A DNA stretch of 64,000 nt from Lysobacter sp. Root494 (GCF_001427225.1 NZ_LMFH01000005.1:551120-615119), one strand, 5' to 3'; shown: positions 9,901 through 20,846, counted from the stretch's first letter. The notes: generated by a model from the letters alone, not told the origin. Numbers and translations are program-made.

Positions 9901-10535
9901 TGGATACTGACGCGTCTCATTGGACGACCGTTCCGACATTGCGTGGTCGCCACGTGGTGTTGGAACCATTGCACCTTTCGCATGCCGACGGGCTGCGTGC
10001 CGCACTCGGTAACGGCGAGCTTTCAACGCTGTGGTACACGAACGTGCCGCCCCCGGAACAGGCAGGTGGTTACATAACCGCCGCATTGGAAATGCAGGCG
10101 AAGGGACAGGCGCTGCCGTTCGTAGTTCGCAATGCGGAAGGAGTGATCGTGGGTTGCACGCGCTACTACGACGTCGACCCGGTCGTTCCACGCGTACAGA
10201 TCGGCTATACCTGGTACGCGCCGGGCGTTCAGCGCACCGGTCTCAACACCGAAGCCAAGCTGTTGCTGCTCGGCCATGCCTTCGAAACGATGGGATGCAT
10301 CTGCGTCGGCTTCGAAACCAGCTGGTTCAACCAGGTTTCGCGTGCAGCGATTGCCCGCCTGGGTGCGAAGCAGGATGGCGTGCTGCGCAGTCATCGGCGC
10401 CATGCCGATGGCAGTGTGCGCGACACCGTGGCGTTCTCGATCATCGAGTCGGAATGGCCGGCGGTTAAGCGCAACCTGGCCCACAAGCTCGAACTGAATT
10501 CTTCGAAGCAACGCGATCAAAAGGGAGAACTCTGA
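9900..10535 (+). CDS. GNAT acetyltransferase, RimJ/RimL-like
   Basis: The 211-residue protein resembles the RimJ/RimL type of GNAT: an N-terminal part with [19 protein letters not shown], then [46 protein letters not shown] and [23 protein letters not shown] (acetyl-CoA binding and C-terminal strand). These enzymes acetylate protein N termini or small amines; the substrate is unknown. The ATG at 9900 overlaps the NAGS-K stop (TGATG), so it is translationally coupled inside the arg operon and ends one base before argC. Whether it takes part in arginine synthesis is open. Confidence 0.85.
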   Translation: MDTDASHWTTVPTLRGRHVVLEPLHLSHADGLRAALGNGELSTLWYTNVPPPEQAGGYITAALEMQAKGQALPFVVRNAEGVIVGCTRYYDVDPVVPRVQIGYTWYAPGVQRTGLNTEAKLLLLGHAFETMGCICVGFETSWFNQVSRAAIARLGAKQDGVLRSHRRHADGSVRDTVAFSIIESEWPAVKRNLAHKLELNSSKQRDQKGEL

Positions 10536-10536
10536 C

Positions 10537-11481
10537 GTGGCCAGGTCCGTTGGCATCATCGGTGCGCGTGGCTATGTCGGATCGGAACTGATCCGCCTCA
10601 TCGCCGCGCATCCGGAGCTGGAGCTCGCCTTCGTCTCCTCGCGCGAGCGTGCTGGCCAGAAGCTGGCCGATCACGAGGCGGGCTATCGAGGCGATTTGGC
10701 GTACGTCGCCTATGGTCCGGAGGAGGCCGCAGGGCGGGGCGTCGATGCACTGGTACTTGCCCTGCCGAACGGCAAGGCCGCGCCGTTCGTTGCGGCGCTC
10801 GACAGCATAGCGCCGGACACGCTGGTGGTCGACCTATCGGCCGACTACCGCTTCGACGACGGCTGGTACTACGGCCTGCCCGAACTCACCCGTGCGAAGT
10901 ACGCCGGCCAGCGCCGCATCAGCAACCCGGGTTGCTACGCGACCGCGATGCAACTCGCGGTTGCACCGATGCTCGGTGAGATCGAGGGTCCGGTGCAGTG
11001 CTTCGGCGTATCGGGTTATTCCGGCGCGGGCACCACGCCGTCGGACAAAAACGATCCGGAAAAGCTGCGCGACAACCTGATGCCGTATTCGCTGGCCAAC
11101 CACGTGCACGAGCGCGAGGTCGGACACCAGCTTGGCCATGCCATCGAATTCATGCCGCATGTCGCCCCGCATTTCCGCGGTCTGACGATCACTTCCAATC
11201 TTCACCTGCGCAACGCGCTCACGCGCGAAGAAGTGGTCGAACGCTACCGCCAGCGTTACGCCGGTGAGCCGCTGGTACGCGTGGTCGACGAGGCGCCGTG
11301 GGTAAGCCACATCGCCAATGCCCACCACGTCGATGTCGGTGGGTTCACCCTGAGCGCGGATGGAACGCGACTGGTGGTGGTATCCACCGAAGACAACCTG
11401 CTCAAGGGCGCGGCGACACAGGCATTGCAGAATCTCAATCTCGCGTTCGGATTCCCGGAAACCACCGGGATTCCGGTGTAG
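10537..11481 (+). CDS. argC: N-acetyl-gamma-glutamyl-phosphate reductase
   Basis: The 314-residue protein reduces acetylglutamyl phosphate to the semialdehyde with NADPH. The dinucleotide-binding start is [14 protein letters not shown], and the catalytic Cys is about C133 in [13 protein letters not shown]. The segment [15 protein letters not shown] and the C-terminal [20 protein letters not shown] are typical of the family. It begins with GTG at 10537, one base after the GNAT stop, with AGGGAGAA about ten bases upstream. Its product would go to ArgD, which is not in this window. Confidence 0.96.
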   Translation: MARSVGIIGARGYVGSELIRLIAAHPELELAFVSSRERAGQKLADHEAGYRGDLAYVAYGPEEAAGRGVDALVLALPNGKAAPFVAALDSIAPDTLVVDLSADYRFDDGWYYGLPELTRAKYAGQRRISNPGCYATAMQLAVAPMLGEIEGPVQCFGVSGYSGAGTTPSDKNDPEKLRDNLMPYSLANHVHEREVGHQLGHAIEFMPHVAPHFRGLTITSNLHLRNALTREEVVERYRQRYAGEPLVRVVDEAPWVSHIANAHHVDVGGFTLSADGTRLVVVSTEDNLLKGAATQALQNLNLAFGFPETTGIPV

Positions 11482-11484
11482 GAC

Positions 11485-11534
11485 GGGCCCCAGGCCCGCC
11501 GCGAGCCGAAAATAATGGTGGGCCAGGGCCCACC
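11485..11534. repeat. Intergenic GC-rich palindromic pair
   Basis: Two small hairpins lie in the 68-base argC-argH gap: one around CGGGCC/GGCCCG (11485-11500) and a better one, GGTGGGCC / GGCCCACC, at 11517-11534 with a 2-base loop. The GTGGGC/GCCCAC core recurs in the mtnD-mtnB gap at 31519, pointing to a dispersed repeat family. Confidence 0.55.
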
Positions 11535-11549
11535 CCACGGAATACGACC

Positions 11550-12845
11550 ATGTCCGATCTGTTGTGGCAAAAACCCGGCGTCAAGGTCGATGCACGCATC
11601 CAGCAGTTCCTGGCTGGCGAAGACGTGATCCTCGATCGCGAGTTCTTCGTTTTCGACATCCAGGCCAGTCGCGCGCACGCGCAGGGGCTGCAACGCATCG
11701 GCATCCTCACGGCCGATGAACTCGCGGGGCTCGAGCGCGAACTGGACGTGCTCGCCGATGAGTTCCGTGCGGGCAATTTCATCCTGGATGAACATTTCGA
11801 GGACGGCCATTCCGCGATCGAAGCGCGCCTGGTCGAACGCCTCGGCGATGCCGGCCAGAAGATCCATACCGGTCGCAGCCGCAACGACCAGATCCTCGTC
11901 GCCACGCGCCTGTGGCTGAAGGATCGCCTCGCGCGCGTGGTCGCGCTGAGCCGGGAGTCCGCGGAAATCGCATTGGCCCGTGCCGAAGCCGAAGCTTCGG
12001 TACCACTGCCGGGATACACCCACCTGCAGCGTGCCGTCGTGTCGTCGCTGGGCATGTGGTGGGCTGCGTGGGCAGAAGGTTTCATCGACAACGCACTGCG
12101 CGCACGGCAGACGCTGGAGTGGGTCGACGCAAATCCGCTTGGCAGCGCGGCCGGCTATGGCGTCAACCTGCCGCTGGATCGCGACCACACCACGGCAGCG
12201 CTCGGTTTCGGCCGCATGCAGGTGTCGGCGGCATACGCGCAGCTTTCGCGCGGCAAGTTCGAGATGGCTGCGATCGAGGCCCTGTCGTCGGCGCTGCTCG
12301 ACCTGCGCCGCCTGGCGTGGGACCTGAGCCTGTTCACCAGCGCCGAATTCAGTTTCGTCGCGTTGCCGCCGCAGTACACGACCGGCAGTTCGATCATGCC
12401 GAACAAGCGCAATCCCGACGTGATCGAACTGATGCGCGCGAGCTATTCCGCGGCCGCGGCCGCACGCACGGAAATCGAACAACTGCTCTCGCTGCCATCG
12501 GGTTACCACCGCGACCTGCAGTTCTCCAAGGGCGCGATCTTCCACGCCTTCGGTCGAGGCTTGGGTGCACTCGAGTTGCTGCCAGACCTATTGCGCAATC
12601 TGGAGTGGAGGTCGGACGCGATGCGCGCCGCGCTGGACCCGTCGATGTACGCAACCGATCTCGCTGTCGACCTCGCACGCGAAGGCCTGCCGTTCCGCGA
12701 GGCCTACCGCCAGGCCGCCGATCCGGCACGCTGGGCCCAAGGCGATCCGGAGGCGAGCCTCGCGGCTCGCGTTTCGCCGGGTGCAGCGGCGGATCTCAGG
12801 TTGCAGGTACTGAAACAGCGGCTCGAAGCCATTCCGGCCGCATGA
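11550..12845 (+). CDS. argH: Argininosuccinate lyase
   Basis: The 431-residue protein splits argininosuccinate into arginine and fumarate. The fumarase/aspartase-superfamily signature [12 protein letters not shown] is at about 279-290; TGRSRNDQ and YTHLQRAV are the other conserved regions. The C-terminal part is short compared with the ~460 residues of E. coli ArgH but has the expected end [11 protein letters not shown]. The ATG at 11550 ([10 protein letters not shown]) is chosen; the longer in-frame start at 11298 overlaps argC and is not protein-like. Confidence 0.95.
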   Translation: MSDLLWQKPGVKVDARIQQFLAGEDVILDREFFVFDIQASRAHAQGLQRIGILTADELAGLERELDVLADEFRAGNFILDEHFEDGHSAIEARLVERLGDAGQKIHTGRSRNDQILVATRLWLKDRLARVVALSRESAEIALARAEAEASVPLPGYTHLQRAVVSSLGMWWAAWAEGFIDNALRARQTLEWVDANPLGSAAGYGVNLPLDRDHTTAALGFGRMQVSAAYAQLSRGKFEMAAIEALSSALLDLRRLAWDLSLFTSAEFSFVALPPQYTTGSSIMPNKRNPDVIELMRASYSAAAAARTEIEQLLSLPSGYHRDLQFSKGAIFHAFGRGLGALELLPDLLRNLEWRSDAMRAALDPSMYATDLAVDLAREGLPFREAYRQAADPARWAQGDPEASLAARVSPGAAADLRLQVLKQRLEAIPAA

Positions 12846-12902
12846 GGATATGAAGCTTCGTCATCGCGTTGGCGTTGGTGATGCGAAGAATGCTCGGATG
12901 AA

Positions 12903-12968
12903 GTAGCCCGGATACGACCGCAAGTCGTTGCCGGGCGCGACTCAATCAACGGGTGCTTGCCCGGTTAC
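12903..12968. repeat. Imperfect inverted repeat between argH and proB
   Basis: The 137-base argH-proB gap contains GTAGCCCGG (12903) facing GCCCGGTTAC (ends 12968), with further GC-rich complementarity inside (CGACCGCAAG/CTTGC). It has the same GTA-plus-GC-arm ends as the other intergenic repeats here. Pairing is weaker than at 7388, so confidence is limited. Confidence 0.4.
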
Positions 12969-12982
12969 ACAGGCGTTTTTCG

Positions 12983-14113
12983 ATGAGCGGTCCCGGCTTC
13001 ACCCCACAACCGCTGCCACAGTGGCGCCGCGCTGTCCTGAAGATCGGCAGCAGCCTGCTGGCGGGCGAGGGTGGCCTGGATCCCCGCCACGCGGCCGGAA
13101 TCGCGCGCTTCATCGCGGAATCACGGGCGAAGCAGCGCGAGGTGGTGCTGGTGTCTTCGGGCGCGGTTGCCGCGGGACGTTCGCGTGTCGCATCGGGCGG
13201 CGATGGACTGGTACTTCGCCAGGCGCTTGCCGCTCTTGGCCAGGCATCGCTCGTATCGTTCTGGCAGCAGCTGCTCGATGCGCCGGTCGCGCAGGTGCTG
13301 CTGACCCATGATGACCTGCGCAATCGCCGACGTTATCTCAATGCGCGCGCGACGCTGCGCGAACTGTTGCGCCTGGGCGCGCTGCCGGTCATCAACGAAA
13401 ACGACACCGTTGCAGTCGACGAACTCAAGCTCGGGGACAACGACAATCTTGCCGCCGCCGTCGCGTCGCTCGTCGATGCGGACCTGCTGCTGATCGCGAC
13501 GGACATCGATGGCCTCTACACCGCGCACCCGCAGCGCGACCCGGATGCCGTGCCGATCACGCAGGTCGAACGCGTCACGCCCGAACTGCTCGCCGCCGCC
13601 GGTGGCGCAGCCGGCGTACTGGGCACGGGCGGCATGCGAACCAAGCTCGAAGCGGCGGCCAAGGCCGCCACGGCCGGCATTGCCACTGCACTGTTCTGTG
13701 GCCGCGACGAAGCAGTGGTGAGCGCGCTGGCGAAGGATGAATTACGCGGCACGCTGGTCCGCGCACAGGGCGACCGCCTGCGCGCACGCAAGCAATGGCT
13801 GCGCCACGCACCCGCTTCAGGTTGCCTGCGTATCGACGAAGGCGCGGCATCGGCATTGCATCGGCGCGGTGCTTCGCTGCTGCCAGGTGGCGTCACCGGA
13901 GTGGAGGGCGATTTCCGTCGCGGCGACGTGATCGAAGTGGTTTCAGTTGCCGGGGCTGCGCCGCTTGCGCGCGGACTTGCCCAATACGGCGCCGATGAAA
14001 TCCGTCGCATCGTCGGGCGCCACAGCAACAACATCGAAACCGTGCTCGGGTTCCGCTACGGTGAGTCGGTGATCCACCGCGACGACCTTGTGCTGCTGGA
14101 GGTGGCCGAATGA
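12983..14113 (+). CDS. proB: Glutamate 5-kinase
   Basis: The 376-residue protein phosphorylates glutamate as the first step of proline synthesis. The amino acid kinase domain fills residues ~10-260: [43 protein letters not shown], and the [12 protein letters not shown] loop. The C-terminal ~100 residues form a PUA domain, as in E. coli ProB. The ATG at 12983 ([10 protein letters not shown]) is used; a start ten codons upstream (12953) is possible but lies in the repeat. It overlaps proA by ATGA, so the two enzymes, which channel an unstable phosphate, are coupled. Confidence 0.95.
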   Translation: MSGPGFTPQPLPQWRRAVLKIGSSLLAGEGGLDPRHAAGIARFIAESRAKQREVVLVSSGAVAAGRSRVASGGDGLVLRQALAALGQASLVSFWQQLLDAPVAQVLLTHDDLRNRRRYLNARATLRELLRLGALPVINENDTVAVDELKLGDNDNLAAAVASLVDADLLLIATDIDGLYTAHPQRDPDAVPITQVERVTPELLAAAGGAAGVLGTGGMRTKLEAAAKAATAGIATALFCGRDEAVVSALAKDELRGTLVRAQGDRLRARKQWLRHAPASGCLRIDEGAASALHRRGASLLPGGVTGVEGDFRRGDVIEVVSVAGAAPLARGLAQYGADEIRRIVGRHSNNIETVLGFRYGESVIHRDDLVLLEVAE

Positions 14114-15393
14114 GCGGGTACGTGCGCGACATGGCACTGCAGGCGCGCGAGGCGCAGGCCGCGATCGCCGTGCTTCATCCTGACGAGCGCCGAGCGCTGA
14201 TTGGCCGCATGGGCGATGAAATCGGACGCGGCACGGCGACAATCCTCCAAGCCAACACACAGGACATCGCACGCGCACGCGAAGCCGGTATTGGCACGGC
14301 CATGCTCGATCGCCTGTTGCTGGACGAACCCCGTCTTCTTGCAATCGCCGATGCACTGCGTGAGATCGCCGCGCAACCCGATCCACTGGGCGAGGTAACC
14401 CGTCGGGAGACACGGCCGAATGGCATCGTGATCGAACGCCAGCGCGTGCCGCTGGGACTGATCGCCATGATCTACGAAGCGCGCCCGAACGTGACCGCCG
14501 ATGCCGCCGCACTCTGCCTCAAGGCGGGCAATGCGGTGCTGTTGCGTGGCGGTTCCGAGGCGCGCAACAGCAATGCCGCCATTGCCGAATGTCTCCATGC
14601 CGCGTTGCGCGCACAGGAGTTGCCGGAAGCGGCGGTTTCGCTGGTCGCCGATCCCGCCCGCGAACACGTGCTGGAACTGCTTCAGCTGAGCGACCTGGTC
14701 GATCTCGCCATTCCCCGCGGCGGTGAAAGCCTGATCCGTTTCGTCGCCGAGCATGCGCGGGTTCCAGTGATCAAGCACTACAAGGGCGTGTGCCATCTGT
14801 ATGTCGACGCCGCGGCCGACGTGGAGCGGGCACTGGATCTTCTCGTGGACGGCAAGGCTTCGCGTCCCGGCGTGTGCAATGCCGTGGAAACGCTGCTGGT
14901 CCATCGCGACATCGCCGCCCGCTTCCTACCGCGCGCACTGTCGCTCCTAGCCCGAAATGGCGTGGAAACAAGGGGCTGCGATCGTACGCGGCTGCAATCG
15001 GCTTATGCCGGCGTGGAGGTGAAGCCGGCGGACGAAGCCGACTTCGACGCCGAATATCTCGACCTGATCATCGCGGCACGTGTCGTCGACAGCCTGGACG
15101 ACGCCCTCGCGCACATCGCGCGGCATGGTTCCGACCACACCGAGGTGATCGCCACGGAAGACGGGGCTGCAGCGGAAGCCTTCGTGCGCGGCACGCGCAG
15201 TTCGGCGGTGATGGTGAACGCGTCTTCCCGCTTCAACGATGGCGGCGAACTCGGCCTCGGCGCGGAAATCGGCATCTCGACGACCCGCCTGCATGCCTAC
15301 GGGCCGATGGGCGCGGAGTCGTTGACGATCGAGCGTTTCGTCGTGCGTGGGGAAGGGCAGGTGCGGCACCCCGGATCCCGGCTGAGAACCTAG
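14110..15393 (+). CDS. proA: Glutamate-5-semialdehyde dehydrogenase (gamma-glutamyl phosphate reductase)
   Basis: The 427-residue protein reduces glutamyl phosphate with NADPH to the semialdehyde, which cyclises toward proline. It is an aldehyde-dehydrogenase fold enzyme with the catalytic Cys at about C256 in [13 protein letters not shown]. Other conserved parts are [49 protein letters not shown] and the C-terminal GPMGAESLT. The start ATG overlaps the proB stop. The coupled proBA pair ends the + strand amino acid block. Confidence 0.97.
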   Translation: MSGYVRDMALQAREAQAAIAVLHPDERRALIGRMGDEIGRGTATILQANTQDIARAREAGIGTAMLDRLLLDEPRLLAIADALREIAAQPDPLGEVTRRETRPNGIVIERQRVPLGLIAMIYEARPNVTADAAALCLKAGNAVLLRGGSEARNSNAAIAECLHAALRAQELPEAAVSLVADPAREHVLELLQLSDLVDLAIPRGGESLIRFVAEHARVPVIKHYKGVCHLYVDAAADVERALDLLVDGKASRPGVCNAVETLLVHRDIAARFLPRALSLLARNGVETRGCDRTRLQSAYAGVEVKPADEADFDAEYLDLIIAARVVDSLDDALAHIARHGSDHTEVIATEDGAAAEAFVRGTRSSAVMVNASSRFNDGGELGLGAEIGISTTRLHAYGPMGAESLTIERFVVRGEGQVRHPGSRLRT

Positions 15394-15416
15394 GTCCGGC
15401 AAGGGACATGCAAACG

Positions 15417-15439
15417 AAAAAGCCGGCGCAAGGCCGGCT
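15417..15439 (-). terminator. Terminator downstream of tRNA-Pro
   Basis: On the - strand a 7-bp stem (AGCCGGC / GCCGGCT) with a 5-base loop runs into TTTTT, 16 bases past the tRNA 3' end. Read on + it has only a weak T stretch, so its main use is for the tRNA; it may also stop proA transcripts. Confidence 0.8.
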
Positions 15440-15454
15440 GTTTCGCAAATCGGT

Positions 15455-15531
15455 TGGTCGGGGAGACAGGATTTGAACCTGCGACTTCTACGTCCCGAAC
15501 GTAGCGCTCTACCAGGCTGAGCTACACCCCG
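15455..15531 (-). tRNA. tRNA-Pro(CGG)
   Basis: A 77-base cloverleaf reads on the - strand from CGGGGTGTAGCTCAG to CCCCGACCA, with the CCA end encoded. The anticodon stem CTACG/CGTAG holds the loop TTCGGGA, anticodon CGG. The T arm is GCAGG-TTCAAAT-CCTGT. The first pair C1-G72 is the hallmark of bacterial tRNA-Pro. By my folding positions 6 and 67 are both U, a single mismatch in the acceptor stem. Confidence 0.95.
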
Positions 15532-15720
15532 ACGGCAGAGCCCGGCATTCTAAAGGTGCGTCCCGGTTCCGGCAAGTATGTCCGGGCAAGTGGTCAGATG
15601 CCACGGCCACGAAAACGAGGCTTCGCGCCCTGCCGCCAGTTAAACTGTGACGTCGCGCTTCCGCGCCGGACTTTCTTACGAAAGCCGTGTTTTCGGGCCC
15701 CCAGATACTGGAGCACCTGC

Positions 15721-17121
15721 TTGATCAAGCCTCGCACCCCGCCCGGGGTCATGGAGCTGCTGCCTCCTGACCAGATCGCCTTCCAGCGCATGCTGGACGT
15801 GATCCGCCGCAACTACGAACGTTTCGGTTTCCTGCCGGTGGAAACGCCGGTGATGGAACTGTCCGACGTGCTGCTCACCAAGTCCGGTGGCGAGACGGAG
15901 CGGCAGGTGTATTTCGTGCAGTCGACCGGCGCGCTGAGCAAGGCCGCCGAAGGACAGGGCGAAGGCCTCCCCGAACTTGCACTGCGCTTCGACCTCACCG
16001 TGCCGCTGGCGCGCTATGTCGCCGAGCACGAGCACGATCTCGCATTCCCGTTCCGCCGCTACCAGATGCAACGCGTGTATCGCGGCGAACGCGCGCAGCG
16101 TGGGCGCTTCCGCGAGTTCTACCAATGCGACATCGACGTGATCGGCAAGGATTCGCTGAGCGTCCGCTTCGATGCGGAGATTCCGGCAGTCATTTATTCG
16201 GTCTTCTCCGAGCTGGACATCGGCGCGTTCACGATCCAGATGAACAACCGCAAGCTGATGCGCGGCTTCTTCGAGGCGCAGGGCGTCGCCGATGGCGAGC
16301 TGCAGGCACTGGTGCTGCGCGAAGTCGACAAGCTCGACAAACGCGGCGAGGACTACGTTCGCGAAACACTGACTGGCGAAGGTTTCGGGCTCTCCACCGA
16401 GGCGGTCGACCGCATCATGGCGTTCGTCAACGTGCGTTCGACTTCGCGCGCCGATGCGTTGGCGCAGCTCGACGCGTTGGGTGACGGCAACGATTCACTG
16501 AGCGAAGGCGTTGCAGAACTACGCGAAGTACTCGAGCTCGTGCATGCGATGGGCGTGCCTGAAACGCACTACGCGCTCAACTTCTCCATCGCGCGCGGCC
16601 TGGACTACTACACCGGCACGGTGTACGAAACCACGCTCAACGACTATCCGCAGATCGGTTCCATCTGCTCCGGCGGCCGTTACGAGAACCTCGCCGGCCA
16701 CTACACCAAGTCGAAGCTTCCGGGCGTCGGCATCTCCATCGGTCTGACCCGCCTGTTCTGGCAGCTGCGCGAAGCGGGCCTGCTGCGCACCGCGACGGGC
16801 AGCACCGTGCAGGTACTGGTTACGCAGATGGAAGCGGCGCACCTGCCGCATTGCCTGGCGGTGGCCAACGACCTGCGCCGCGGCGGTTTCAATACCGAAG
16901 TGGTAATGGAGGCTGGCAAGCTCGCAAGGCAGTTCAAGTACGCCGATCGCGGAGGCGTCCGCTTCGTCATCGTGCTTGGCGAGGACGAGATCGCGAACGG
17001 CACGGTCACCGTGAAGGACCTGCGCCGCGAGGACCAGTTCACCATCAGCCGCCACGAACTGGTTAGCGCATTGCGCGTGGAACTCGCGCAGGCGGAAGTT
17101 CTGCAAGGAAAGCAAGCATGA
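15721..17121 (+). CDS. hisS: Histidyl-tRNA synthetase
   Basis: The 466-residue class II synthetase charges tRNA-His. Motif 2 appears in [29 protein letters not shown]; the histidine-binding boxes are [13 protein letters not shown] and [10 protein letters not shown]; motif 3 is [13 protein letters not shown]. The C-terminal anticodon-binding domain covers ~370-466. The start is read as TTG at 15721, giving [15 protein letters not shown] as in Xanthomonas homologues I recall, with GGAG about eight bases upstream; the extension to 15556 is not protein-like. Its stop overlaps the ammonia-lyase start (ATGA). Confidence 0.95.
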   Translation: MIKPRTPPGVMELLPPDQIAFQRMLDVIRRNYERFGFLPVETPVMELSDVLLTKSGGETERQVYFVQSTGALSKAAEGQGEGLPELALRFDLTVPLARYVAEHEHDLAFPFRRYQMQRVYRGERAQRGRFREFYQCDIDVIGKDSLSVRFDAEIPAVIYSVFSELDIGAFTIQMNNRKLMRGFFEAQGVADGELQALVLREVDKLDKRGEDYVRETLTGEGFGLSTEAVDRIMAFVNVRSTSRADALAQLDALGDGNDSLSEGVAELREVLELVHAMGVPETHYALNFSIARGLDYYTGTVYETTLNDYPQIGSICSGGRYENLAGHYTKSKLPGVGISIGLTRLFWQLREAGLLRTATGSTVQVLVTQMEAAHLPHCLAVANDLRRGGFNTEVVMEAGKLARQFKYADRGGVRFVIVLGEDEIANGTVTVKDLRREDQFTISRHELVSALRVELAQAEVLQGKQA

Positions 17122-19004
17122 AACCCGTTCGCCTCGATGGACGTTCGCTGACGCGGGCGCAACTGGTTGCCGTTGCGCATGGTGCGGCGGTCGAACTCGC
17201 CCCGGAGCAGTTGCCGGCAGTGCAACGAGCCGCGGATTTCCTTGCCGAACAGGCCCGTCGCGAGGAGCCCATCTACGGAGTAAACACCGGTTTCGGCAGC
17301 AACGCGGACAAGTTGTTGGGGGCGCATCGCCTGCGCGACTCGCTGCCGGGCCGGGAGGCGAATGACGAAACGCTGCATGAAGAGCTGCAGCGCAACCTCA
17401 TCGTGACCCACGCCGTATGCGTGGGCGAGCCCTTCGCGCCGGAAGTCGTGCGCGCGATGCTGTGCATCCGCATCAACACGCTGATGCGCGGGCATTCGGG
17501 AATTCGCGTGCAGATCCTGCAGGCGCTGACCGATCTGCTCAATGCGGGCATCGTGCCGGTCGTGCCGCAACTCGGTTCGGTCGGTGCCAGCGGCGATCTC
17601 GCGCCGTTGTCGCATCTCGCCATCGTACTGCTGGGTGGCGGCGAAGCCCTCTACCAGGGCGAGCGGCTTGCCGGTGCCGATGCGCTTGCACGCGCCGGCT
17701 TGCAACCGGTAAAGCTCTCGTACAAGGAAGGCCTCGCGCTCAACAACGGTACCGCGCAGATGCTCGCGACCGGCGTGTTGGCGCTCGCCAAACTCGAAGT
17801 GCTGGTGGAGACCGCGGACCTCGCCGCCGCGATGACGATTGACGCGTTCGCCGGCCGCCTGGGCGCCTTCGCCGAAGAAGTGCATGCACTGCGTCCACAT
17901 CCGGGCCAGGTTGAAACCGCCGCCAACCTGCGACGCCTGCTGGAAGGTTCGACGCTGTGCGACATCGCCTACCACCTGGTGCCGCGTTTCCGCCCGTGGC
18001 TGCCGGAGAGCTGGGATGACGCCGAGGCGCAGCAGCTTCGCTTCGACATCGGTTGGGATTGGGTGCCCTTCACGCAACGCCATGGCCGCGAGAAGTTCTA
18101 CCAGCGTTTCCGCCCGTTCCGTGGGGGCAAGAAGCACCAGCCGCAGGACAGCTATTCGCTGCGCTGCATCCCGCAGGTGCACGGCGCCGTGCGCGACGCC
18201 TTGGCGCAGGCCGGACGCGTGCTCGACATCGAACTCAATGCGCTCACCGACAATCCGATCGTGTTCCCGGATGCGAAGGCGGAACACGTCGAGCAGCAGG
18301 TGATCTCCGCAGGTCATTTCCACGGTATGCCGCTCGCACTGGCGATGAGTTACGTGAAGGCGGCAATCCCGGTACTGGCGAGCATTTCCGAGCGCCGCCT
18401 CAACAAGCTCGTCGACGGTGCTACCAACGATGGGCTGCCAGGCTTCCTGATCGGCAACGAGGACGGCACCGAGTCCGGCTTCATGATCGTGCAGTACACC
18501 GCGGCGGCGATCGTCAACGATCTCGCCAGCCGCGCGATGCCGGCGTCGGTGTATTCGATCCCGACCAGCGCAAATGCCGAAGACCACGTGTCGATGGGCG
18601 CCAACGAAGCGCGCCACGTGCTCGCGATGGCCGACGACATGGGCAAGGTGCTCGCGCTGGAGCTGTACACCGCCGCTCAGGCGCTGGACCTGCGCCGCGA
18701 CATGATCAACGCGGCGCGTTCGCTCGCTGCGCATACCGATGCCGTCGGACTGGCTGCGAAGGTGCAGGGGCCGCCCCTCGCCGGCGGCGGTGACCACGAT
18801 GGTTTCCTGCGTGAAGTCGAAGGCCTGCGCGCCGAGCTGGCTGGCGCCGAGGCGTTCCATCCGGGTCACGCGGTTGCTCGCGCGCATGCGGCAATTCGCG
18901 AACACATTCCGTTCCTGGCGCGCGATCGCGCACTCGATGGCGAAGTCGCCACCGCGGTGTGGCTGGTCAGGGAAGGCGTGGTGCTGTCCGCCGCGCGCGG
19001 CTGA
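17118..19004 (+). CDS. Aromatic amino acid ammonia-lyase, probable histidine ammonia-lyase
   Basis: The protein has 628 residues, about 110 more than standard HutH. The Ala-Ser-Gly triad that forms the MIO electrophile is residues 157-159 in [14 protein letters not shown]. Other family parts are [62 protein letters not shown] and [11 protein letters not shown]. The Glu in NAEDHVSM corresponds to the imidazole-contacting Glu of HutH, which favours histidine over Phe/Tyr; non-oxidative deamination to urocanate is therefore the likely reaction. The extra length is partly a ~50-residue insert around [16 protein letters not shown] before SYSLRC. No hutU, hutI or hutG gene is nearby; it is coupled by ATGA to hisS, next to the biosynthetic operon. 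The exact substrate remains open. Confidence 0.8.
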   Translation: MKPVRLDGRSLTRAQLVAVAHGAAVELAPEQLPAVQRAADFLAEQARREEPIYGVNTGFGSNADKLLGAHRLRDSLPGREANDETLHEELQRNLIVTHAVCVGEPFAPEVVRAMLCIRINTLMRGHSGIRVQILQALTDLLNAGIVPVVPQLGSVGASGDLAPLSHLAIVLLGGGEALYQGERLAGADALARAGLQPVKLSYKEGLALNNGTAQMLATGVLALAKLEVLVETADLAAAMTIDAFAGRLGAFAEEVHALRPHPGQVETAANLRRLLEGSTLCDIAYHLVPRFRPWLPESWDDAEAQQLRFDIGWDWVPFTQRHGREKFYQRFRPFRGGKKHQPQDSYSLRCIPQVHGAVRDALAQAGRVLDIELNALTDNPIVFPDAKAEHVEQQVISAGHFHGMPLALAMSYVKAAIPVLASISERRLNKLVDGATNDGLPGFLIGNEDGTESGFMIVQYTAAAIVNDLASRAMPASVYSIPTSANAEDHVSMGANEARHVLAMADDMGKVLALELYTAAQALDLRRDMINAARSLAAHTDAVGLAAKVQGPPLAGGGDHDGFLREVEGLRAELAGAEAFHPGHAVARAHAAIREHIPFLARDRALDGEVATAVWLVREGVVLSAARG

Positions 19005-19019
19005 CCCGCGGCGCGGTCT

Positions 19020-20846
19020 TCAGGCGGCGAGAACGGCCGACGTACGCACGCAGTCGCGGCCGTCGGCTTTCGCCCGGTAGAGCGCGTCGTCGGCGATCTG
19101 CAGCGCGGTTTCCACGCCGCCGCGCACGTTCGTATCCACTGCATGAACGCCGAAGCTGGCGGTCACCACGATCGTTGCACCCTGGCTTTTGAACGGCTCG
19201 GCGCGCAGTCGCAAACGCAGTTCTTCGGCCACGCCTGCAGCGGCGTCGAGGTCCATGCCCGGCAGTGCGACCACGAATTCCTCGCCGCCAAAACGCGCCA
19301 GCAATGCATTGTGCTGCCGCAATGTCTGGCCGATCACGCCGGCGGCCCAGCGCAGGCATTCATCGCCGACCAGGTGTCCATGCCGGTCGTTGATCTGCTT
19401 GAAGTGGTCGAGGTCGATCATCAGCAGCGACAGCCGCCGCCCGCTGCGCGCCTGCGACAAGAGGCTTTCGAAGCCTTCGCGGAAATACGCACGGTTGTGC
19501 AAACCAGTCAGGCCGTCGCGCTGGCTGGACTCGCGCAGGCGCGCGTGCGCATCGGCGAGCTGGCCGAGTGCGTTGCTGAGTTCGGCGGTGCGCTGGCTCA
19601 CCTTCTGTTCGAGCTGGTCGCGCGCCTCGCGGATGATCCGTTCGTTCTCAGTGCGCAATGCCGAATAGCGGTAACCCAGGCCGATCGACAACAGCAGCAT
19701 TTCGAGCGCGGAACCGATCTCCTTGCCGTATTCGGTGAAGAACACCTTCGGCACCAGGCCGAAGGCGACCGCTGCAAACATCCCCGTTCCTAGCAGGAAC
19801 ATCGCCCATGCGAGCAGGAAGATCACCGCCGGCTTGTAGCCGCGCCGCGTGATCATCAATCCCAGCGTCGCCACCCAGGTGATGCTGAGGAAGACGGAGG
19901 CCGACGCGATGGGGGTGGAGATGTGGTACGGGAGCTGCGTGGCCGCGAGGCCAAGCACGACATAGAACGCGATGATGCCCAAGGTAATGCGGTCGCCCAG
20001 CTTCCAGCGCTCGCGCAACCCCAGGAACGTGCGCGTGAACTGCTGCATGCCAACCTGCGACAGGCAGATCGACAGCGGAACCGATTTGTCGGCGAGCCAG
20101 GTCGAGTTCGGCCACAGGTATTCGAAGCCGAGCCCATTGAGCGTGAAGAGCACCAGCCCGAACGCGCTGATGTGCAACAGGTACCAGAAGTAGCTTGCAT
20201 CCCTCAGGGACAACCACAGCACCATGTTGTAGAAGAACAGCGCCAGCAGGATGCCGTAGTACACGCCCATGCCGAGCTGCGCATCGCGCGACATCTCGGT
20301 GAAAGCAGGTTGCGTATACAGCGTCAGCGGGACCTGCATCGAGCTTTGGCTCTGCACGCGAACGAATACGTCGACCGGCTGTTCGCGCGGCAGGTCGACG
20401 AGGACATTGGGATGGCGGTAACGGATGCTGCGACCTTCGTTGAAGGGCAGGGCATCGCCGCCCTTCCAGTGCTGCGTGCGCCCGTCGGCGTAATTCGCGT
20501 AGACGTCCAGGTGATCACTGAGCGCGTATTGCTGGACGAGCAGCCAGCGCTGCTCACGTTGCGACCGATTGAGCAGGCGCACATGGAACCAGTACGCGCC
20601 CTTCTGGAAACCGAATGCGGCGCTTTCGTCCGGCAGCCGGGTGAACTGGTTTCCCGCGAGCTTGTGGGCGGCGACCTGAAGCGAATCCTTCGCCGCCATG
20701 TCGTGGTAGTACACGACATAAGGGGACAGTGGAACGCGTGGCGTGCCATCGGTCAGGACCACCGTGTGGTCCGCAAGCGCAGGAACCGCGGCCAGCAACA
20801 GCAGGCAGCCCAGGCAGGTTCCCAGCAGCGCGCGCACGATCCCCAT
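19020..20846 (-). CDS. 7TMR-DISM sensor diguanylate cyclase
   Basis: The 608-residue protein has a signal peptide (MGIVRALLGTCLG..., cleavage after PALA), a periplasmic 7TMR-DISM extracellular domain (~30-165), seven or eight hydrophobic segments (~190-400), a short coiled coil (EARDQLEQKVSQRTAEL) and a GGDEF domain (~445-608). The active loop is intact as RFGGEEF, so it should make cyclic di-GMP at the inner membrane on a periplasmic signal. The residues before it (RQHN) lack the RxxD inhibitory site, suggesting no product inhibition there. I prefer ATG 20846, with GAGGGG upstream; ATG 20879 and 20951 are alternatives. It is convergent with the ammonia-lyase gene (15-base gap). Confidence 0.9.
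   Translation of the reverse strand: MGIVRALLGTCLGCLLLLAAVPALADHTVVLTDGTPRVPLSPYVVYYHDMAAKDSLQVAAHKLAGNQFTRLPDESAAFGFQKGAYWFHVRLLNRSQREQRWLLVQQYALSDHLDVYANYADGRTQHWKGGDALPFNEGRSIRYRHPNVLVDLPREQPVDVFVRVQSQSSMQVPLTLYTQPAFTEMSRDAQLGMGVYYGILLALFFYNMVLWLSLRDASYFWYLLHISAFGLVLFTLNGLGFEYLWPNSTWLADKSVPLSICLSQVGMQQFTRTFLGLRERWKLGDRITLGIIAFYVVLGLAATQLPYHISTPIASASVFLSITWVATLGLMITRRGYKPAVIFLLAWAMFLLGTGMFAAVAFGLVPKVFFTEYGKEIGSALEMLLLSIGLGYRYSALRTENERIIREARDQLEQKVSQRTAELSNALGQLADAHARLRESSQRDGLTGLHNRAYFREGFESLLSQARSGRRLSLLMIDLDHFKQINDRHGHLVGDECLRWAAGVIGQTLRQHNALLARFGGEEFVVALPGMDLDAAAGVAEELRLRLRAEPFKSQGATIVVTASFGVHAVDTNVRGGVETALQIADDALYRAKADGRDCVRTSAVLAA

Noticed and set aside
8533..10191. 552-residue - strand frame opposite argB/A
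   Set aside because: Antisense shadow of NAGS-K; no domain is recognisable.
16701..18905. 734-residue - strand frame opposite the ammonia-lyase
   Set aside because: Antisense of hisS and the lyase, both well supported; composition is His/Arg-rich as in other shadows.
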